NCBI RefSeq assembly: GCF_002204795.1
Contig: NZ_NIXO01000039.1
Span: forward strand, 1 to 62,392
Direction of reading: 5' to 3'
Source: Pseudomonas sp. K2I15
GTDB taxonomy: Bacteria; Pseudomonadota; Gammaproteobacteria; Pseudomonadales; Pseudomonadaceae
Length of the DNA: 62,392 bases
Below the pieces are notes generated by a model, which saw only the letters and a list, made by a program, of their open reading frames with translations, had not been told where the DNA came from and ran no database searches. The position numbers and the translations under genes were made by a program. Of the stretch, positions 58,925-62,392 are shown one piece after another. Position 1 is the stretch's first letter. Each line of letters starts with the position of its first letter.

Positions 58925-59620
58925 ATGAATGTGTTCAAGTATTTACCGGCCCTGGCGTTCGCCGCCTTCGTCGGCCACAGCTCGGCGTTCTCCTTCGGCC
59001 CGGCCGACGACGCCGTGGCCATCGCGCCACCGACCCTGGACCTGCCGGCAGACTCCGGCAACCTGCAAACCGCAGTCTTCGCCGGCGGCTGCTTCTGGGG
59101 CGTGCAGGGCGTGTTCCAACACGTGCAAGGGGTGAAAAACGCCGTCTCCGGTTATGACGGCGGAGCAGCCAGCACCGCCCAGTACGACAGCGTCAGCGGC
59201 GGCGACACCGGCCATGCCGAATCCGTCTCCGTGACCTACGACCCGAGCAAGGTCAGCTACGGGAAGCTGCTGCAGATCTACTTCTCGGTGGCCCACAACC
59301 CCACCGAACTCAACCGCCAGGGCCCGGACAGCGGCACCCAGTATCGTTCGGCGATCTTTGCCCAGAACGCCGAACAACAAAAGGTTGCCCAGGCCTACAT
59401 CAACCAGCTCGATGCCGCCAAATCCTTCGACAAGCCGATCGTGACCAAAATCGAGATGGGCAAGGCGTTCTACCCGGCGGAGTCCTACCACCAGGACTTC
59501 CTGACGGAAAACCCGTCCTACCCGTACATCGTAATCAACGACCTGCCCAAGGTGGCACAGCTGAAAAAACTGTTCCCCGACCAATACCGTGCAGAACCGG
59601 TACTGGTAAAAACCCAATAA
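58925..59620 (+). CDS. msrA: Exported methionine-S-sulfoxide reductase MsrA
   Basis: A 231-residue MsrA with a Sec signal peptide (VFKYLPALAFAAFVGHSSAF). The start at 58925 has GGAG 8 bases upstream. The catalytic Cys is in AVFAGGCFWGVQGVFQHVQG (near residue 57), GYDGG follows, and GQRYRSAIF-type sequence is present as GTQYRSAIF. It repairs the S form of methionine sulfoxide. It begins 15 bases after the relay gene; a REP hairpin with a T-run ends the operon. Confidence 0.93.
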   Translation: MNVFKYLPALAFAAFVGHSSAFSFGPADDAVAIAPPTLDLPADSGNLQTAVFAGGCFWGVQGVFQHVQGVKNAVSGYDGGAASTAQYDSVSGGDTGHAESVSVTYDPSKVSYGKLLQIYFSVAHNPTELNRQGPDSGTQYRSAIFAQNAEQQKVAQAYINQLDAAKSFDKPIVTKIEMGKAFYPAESYHQDFLTENPSYPYIVINDLPKVAQLKKLFPDQYRAEPVLVKTQ

Positions 59621-59643
59621 TCCAAACCCAGCGCAAAACCAAA

Positions 59644-59738
59644 TATGGGAGCGGGCTTGCTCGCGAATACGGTGTGTCAGTCACTTAAAACATCGACTGA
59701 TGGACCGCATTCGCGAGCAAGCCCGCTCCCACATTTTT
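59644..59738. repeat. REP pair, GGGAGCGGGCTTG type, ending in a T-run
   Basis: TATGGGAGCGGGCTTGCTCG and mirror CGAGCAAGCCCGCTCCCACA enclose TGTGTCAGTC and GGACCGCATTCG. TTTTT follows directly, so on the plus strand it forms a true terminator for msrA; it also separates the convergent alpha-E gene. Confidence 0.88.
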
Positions 59739-59753
59739 AGTTAACGGTGCGGC

Positions 59754-60704
59754 TTAAACCACCTCCAGGTACGAGCTATGAATCGCCTGCGCCAACTCCC
59801 GCACGGTATCGATAAACTCCGTCAGCCGGCTATGCAGCCCATCCTCCAGAATCTCATCAATCCCGGTATACCTCAGCCGCGCCTCAAACTCGGCGGCCAA
59901 ACGCTGGGCGGTACGCCCATAACTCCCCGGCAAGTCCGCCAGGATATGGCTCAACTCTTCAATACACGCATGCAACGAGCGGGGCACATCACTGCGCAAC
60001 AGCAACAACTCCGACACCGACCGCGCATTCAGCGCATTGGGGTACAGCTCGGTATACGCTTCGAATGACGACAACGCCCGCAACAACGCGCTCCACTGGT
60101 AATAGCCGCGTGCCGAAAGGTCGCTGACCTCTTCGGACTCTTCGCCAAACATCTCATACCGCGCATCCAGCAGGCGCAACGTGTTATCCGCCCGTTCGAC
60201 AAACGTACCCAGCCGAATAAACCGATACGCGTCATTACGCATGATCGTCCCGGAAGTCGCCCCACGAAACAGGTGCGAACGCTGCTTCACCCAGTCACAA
60301 AAGTGGCTGATGCCATGCCGTGCCAACCCACCGGCCGCGATGCTGCGCATCTCCAGCCAGGTAGCGTTGAGGTTTTCCCACATGTCGGCGGTGATCCGCC
60401 CGCGCACCGCATGGGCATTGCCCCGCGCGGCCCGCAGGCAGTTATAGATACTCGCGGGGTTTTCCTCGTCCAGGGCGAAGAAGTGCAACATGCGCTCGGC
60501 GTCCAGCTGCTTGTGGCGTTCGAGGTAACTTTCCAGGGTGCCGCTGCTGAGCAACGACATGGCCAACTCATCCAGCCCGTCACTGCGCCCGGCCTGGGGC
60601 ATCAGCGACAGTGAATAACTGACTTCCAGCATGCGTGCCAGGTTCTCGGCACGCTCCAGGTAACGGGACATCCAGTACAAATCTGCGGCGGTTCTACTCA
60701 GCAT
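59754..60704 (-). CDS. Alpha-E domain protein
   Basis: A 316-residue all-helical protein opening with MLSRTAADLYWMSRYLERAE, diagnostic of the alpha-E family. DNSVNPASI-like content is present as ALDEENPASIYNCLRAARGNAH near residue 80. Alpha-E proteins are nearly always encoded next to circularly permuted ATP-grasp proteins, and are predicted to take part in making an unknown peptide or amide. It begins 2 bases after the ATP-grasp gene. The usual transglutaminase-like and proteasome-like peptidase genes do not follow. Confidence 0.9.
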   Translation of the reverse strand: MLSRTAADLYWMSRYLERAENLARMLEVSYSLSLMPQAGRSDGLDELAMSLLSSGTLESYLERHKQLDAERMLHFFALDEENPASIYNCLRAARGNAHAVRGRITADMWENLNATWLEMRSIAAGGLARHGISHFCDWVKQRSHLFRGATSGTIMRNDAYRFIRLGTFVERADNTLRLLDARYEMFGEESEEVSDLSARGYYQWSALLRALSSFEAYTELYPNALNARSVSELLLLRSDVPRSLHACIEELSHILADLPGSYGRTAQRLAAEFEARLRYTGIDEILEDGLHSRLTEFIDTVRELAQAIHSSYLEVV

Positions 60705-60706
60705 AC

Positions 60707-62116
60707 TCAGCCCTCCACCACCCAGGTGTCCTTGGTTCCGCCGCCTTGCGACGAGTTAACGATCAATGAGCCTTCGCGCAGTGCCACGCGGGTCAAGCCA
60801 CCGGGCACCAGGCGGGTTTCCTTGCCCGAGAGCACGAACGGCCGCAGGTCGATATGCCGCGGCGCGATGCCGTTTTCGACAAAGGTCGGGCAGGTGGACA
60901 GGCTCAAGGTTGGTTGGGCGATGTAAGCGTGGGGGCGGGCCTTGATGCGTTGGCGGAAGTCCTCGATCTCGGCAGCGGTGGAAGCGGGGCCCACCAGCAT
61001 GCCGTAGCCGCCGGAGCCCTGGGTTTCCTTGACCACCAATTCAGGTAGGTGGGCCAGCACGTGGGACAGCTCATCGGGCTTGCGGCACTGGAAGGTCGGC
61101 ACGTTTTGCAGGATCGGCTCTTCATCCAGGTAGAAACGGATCATTTCCGGCACGTACGGGTAGATCGACTTGTCATCCGCCACGCCGGTGCCGATGGCAT
61201 TCGCCAGCACCACATTGCCCGCGCAGTAGGCCGCGACCAGGCCGGGCACACCCAGCATCGAGTCGGGGTTGAAGGCTTGCGGGTCGAGGAACGCGTCGTC
61301 GATACGGCGGTAGATCACGTCAACGGCTTTAGGGCCATCGGTGGTGCGCATGAACACCTTGAGGTCGTGCACGAACAGGTCGGCGCCTTCCACCAGCTCC
61401 ACGCCCATTTCCCGGGCCAGGAACGCATGTTCAAAAAACGCGCTGTTAAAGCGCCCCGGCGTCAGCACCACCACGTTGGGGTTGTCCAGGCGGCTGGAGC
61501 TTTTCAGGGTCTTGAGCAGCAGGTTGGGGTAGTGGTCCACCGGGGCGATGCGTTGCTTGGCGAACACCTCCGGGAACAGGCGCATCATCATTTTGCGGTC
61601 TTCGAGCATGTAGCTCACGCCGCTTGGGGTGCGCAGGTTGTCTTCGAGCACGTAGTAGGTGCCGTCGCCATCGCGTACCAGGTCGACCCCGGAGATGTGC
61701 GAATAGATATCGCGGTGCAAGTCCAGGCCGACCATGGCCTTCTGGTAACCCTCGTTGCCGAGAACCTGATCGGCGGGGATGATCCCGGCCTTGATGATGC
61801 GTTGGTCGTGGTAGATGTCGGCGAGGAACATGTTCAGCGCATTTACCCGCTGGATACAGCCGCGCTCGATGACGCTCCACTCACTGGCGGGGATGCTGCG
61901 GGGGATGATGTCGAAGGGGATCAGGCGCTCGGTGTCTTGCTCGTCGCCATACAGGGTGAAGGTGATCCCGGCGCGGTGAAACAGCAGGTCGGCTTCACGG
62001 CGGCGCTGGGCCAGCAGTTCTGGCGGCGTATTGGCCAGCCAGCGGGAGAATTCCTGATAGTGCGCACGGCAAACGCCTTGTGCGTCATTCATTTCATCAA
62101 AGAAAGATCGAGCCAT
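60707..62116 (-). CDS. Circularly permuted type 2 ATP-grasp protein
   Basis: A 469-residue protein predicted to be an ATP-dependent ligase that joins a carboxylate to an amine. It begins with a helical segment (GVCRAHYQEFSRWLANTPPE), then ERGCIQRVNALNMFLADIYHDQ, GVDLVRDGDGTYYVLEDNLRTPSG (ATP/metal site, near residues 143-166), and near the end VVKETQGSGGYGMLVGP. The permuted order of these elements defines the family. Cytosolic. First gene of a two-gene operon with the alpha-E gene. Confidence 0.92.
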   Translation of the reverse strand: MARSFFDEMNDAQGVCRAHYQEFSRWLANTPPELLAQRRREADLLFHRAGITFTLYGDEQDTERLIPFDIIPRSIPASEWSVIERGCIQRVNALNMFLADIYHDQRIIKAGIIPADQVLGNEGYQKAMVGLDLHRDIYSHISGVDLVRDGDGTYYVLEDNLRTPSGVSYMLEDRKMMMRLFPEVFAKQRIAPVDHYPNLLLKTLKSSSRLDNPNVVVLTPGRFNSAFFEHAFLAREMGVELVEGADLFVHDLKVFMRTTDGPKAVDVIYRRIDDAFLDPQAFNPDSMLGVPGLVAAYCAGNVVLANAIGTGVADDKSIYPYVPEMIRFYLDEEPILQNVPTFQCRKPDELSHVLAHLPELVVKETQGSGGYGMLVGPASTAAEIEDFRQRIKARPHAYIAQPTLSLSTCPTFVENGIAPRHIDLRPFVLSGKETRLVPGGLTRVALREGSLIVNSSQGGGTKDTWVVEG

Positions 62117-62187
62117 TCCAGTACCTTGTCAGTGCCCGGGGAACTACTAAATGGGTGGCACTGCCGCTTTAGAAAACGCATTTTTTT

Positions 62188-62262
62188 ATGAGCCCGTGGC
62201 TGATGGTGCCAGCAGGCCTGGTCCTTACTTTCTTTTTGGGTGGGCTCTGGGTCGGGGGGTAA
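62188..62262 (+). CDS. Possible 24-residue hydrophobic peptide
   Basis: ATG at 62188 opens a 24-codon frame that encodes a single hydrophobic stretch (WLMVPAGLVLTFFLGGLWVG). The base run before the ATG is T-rich with no ribosome site, and the frame is short enough to be chance. If real it would be a membrane micropeptide. Otherwise the 194 bases between the ATP-grasp start and the terminal palindrome contain nothing I recognise. Confidence 0.15.
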   Translation: MSPWLMVPAGLVLTFFLGGLWVGG

Positions 62263-62310
62263 CGATTGCTCCTGTATTCAGGCGGGGAAGGTGGGTGATT
62301 GAAGGAGTAA

Positions 62311-62392
62311 AGCAATGCCTGTGCCATCCACCCCTCTGTGGCGAGGGAGCTTGCTCCCGCGCCACAGAGGGGTGGATGGCACAGGCATTGCT
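62311..62392. repeat. 82-base near-perfect palindrome at the right edge, centred on a REP
   Basis: The last 82 bases fold on themselves: 33-bp perfect arms (62311-62343 and 62360-62392), one mismatch (62344/62359), then the 6-bp REP stem GGGAGC/GCTCCC with a TT loop at 62351-62352. The centre is half of a GTGGCGAGGGAGCTTG-type REP. The arms outside the REP are unique sequence and the palindrome ends exactly at the window edge, as in a fold-back assembly artefact. Confidence 0.85.

Noticed and set aside
22249..62365. Dispersed inverted repeats considered as a CRISPR array
   Set aside because: They are spread over 40 kb, lie singly between genes and lack regular spacers; they are REP elements.

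Overview
The window looks like chromosomal DNA of a fluorescent Pseudomonas of the P. fluorescens lineage. The evidence is the aprA-inh-aprDEF-autotransporter-lipA exoenzyme operon, a mexS/mexT pair, a DUF1652 gene, and many REP/REPIN-type inverted repeats of the two kinds typical of that group. It is probably one complete assembly contig: it starts inside the 3' end of an IS66 transposase and ends in a near-perfect 82-base fold-back palindrome.

Region 1 (1-14.5 kb) is an accessory block, less GC-rich than the rest. An IS66 right end has cut off the 5' part of an ABM-domain (small monooxygenase-like) gene. Next come a zinc alcohol dehydrogenase, a muconolactone-isomerase-like protein and a flavodoxin-like oxidoreductase, divergent from a LysR gene; then an SDR gene and a Bcr/CflA-type efflux pump. 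The core of the block is a set of enzymes that all carry export signals: a manganese-type cupin hydroxynitrile lyase homologue, a tandem carboxymuconolactone-decarboxylase-like lipoprotein, a Tat-exported PaoABC-type molybdenum aldehyde oxidoreductase, a second ABM protein and a DUF1330 protein, with two related LysR regulators. I infer a periplasmic aldehyde or carbonyl detoxification pathway; its substrate is unknown.

Region 2 (14.8-33.6 kb) is core-like. It holds mexT and mexS without mexEF-oprN beside mexT; an unrecognised 473-residue protein with a MocR-type regulator and a possible 51-residue leader peptide; pgm; a pirin (yhhW); and a UvrD-like helicase. It continues with a polyamine/amine module (AraC regulator, FAD amine oxidase, cupin, PotF/SpuD-type binding protein, LuxR regulator) and an APC permease paired with a DmpA-type aminopeptidase.

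Region 3 (33.6-45.3 kb) is the exoenzyme operon: alkaline metalloprotease AprA, its inhibitor, the type I secretion system AprDEF, a subtilisin-like autotransporter and an RTX lipase. REP elements sit at three of its internal junctions, and one of them supplies the last codons of aprD.

Region 4 (45.3-62.4 kb) holds two small envelope proteins, a coupled FAN1-type nuclease and XPD/DinG-type helicase, a beta-lactamase-fold serine hydrolase, an SDR gene, an AraC regulator overlapping an epoxide-hydrolase-like gene, and an OmpR-type two-component system. The two-component genes are divergent from an exported MsrB / CcdA-thioredoxin / MsrA methionine sulfoxide repair operon. Last is a circularly permuted ATP-grasp / alpha-E gene pair. 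No tRNA, rRNA or CRISPR array was seen.
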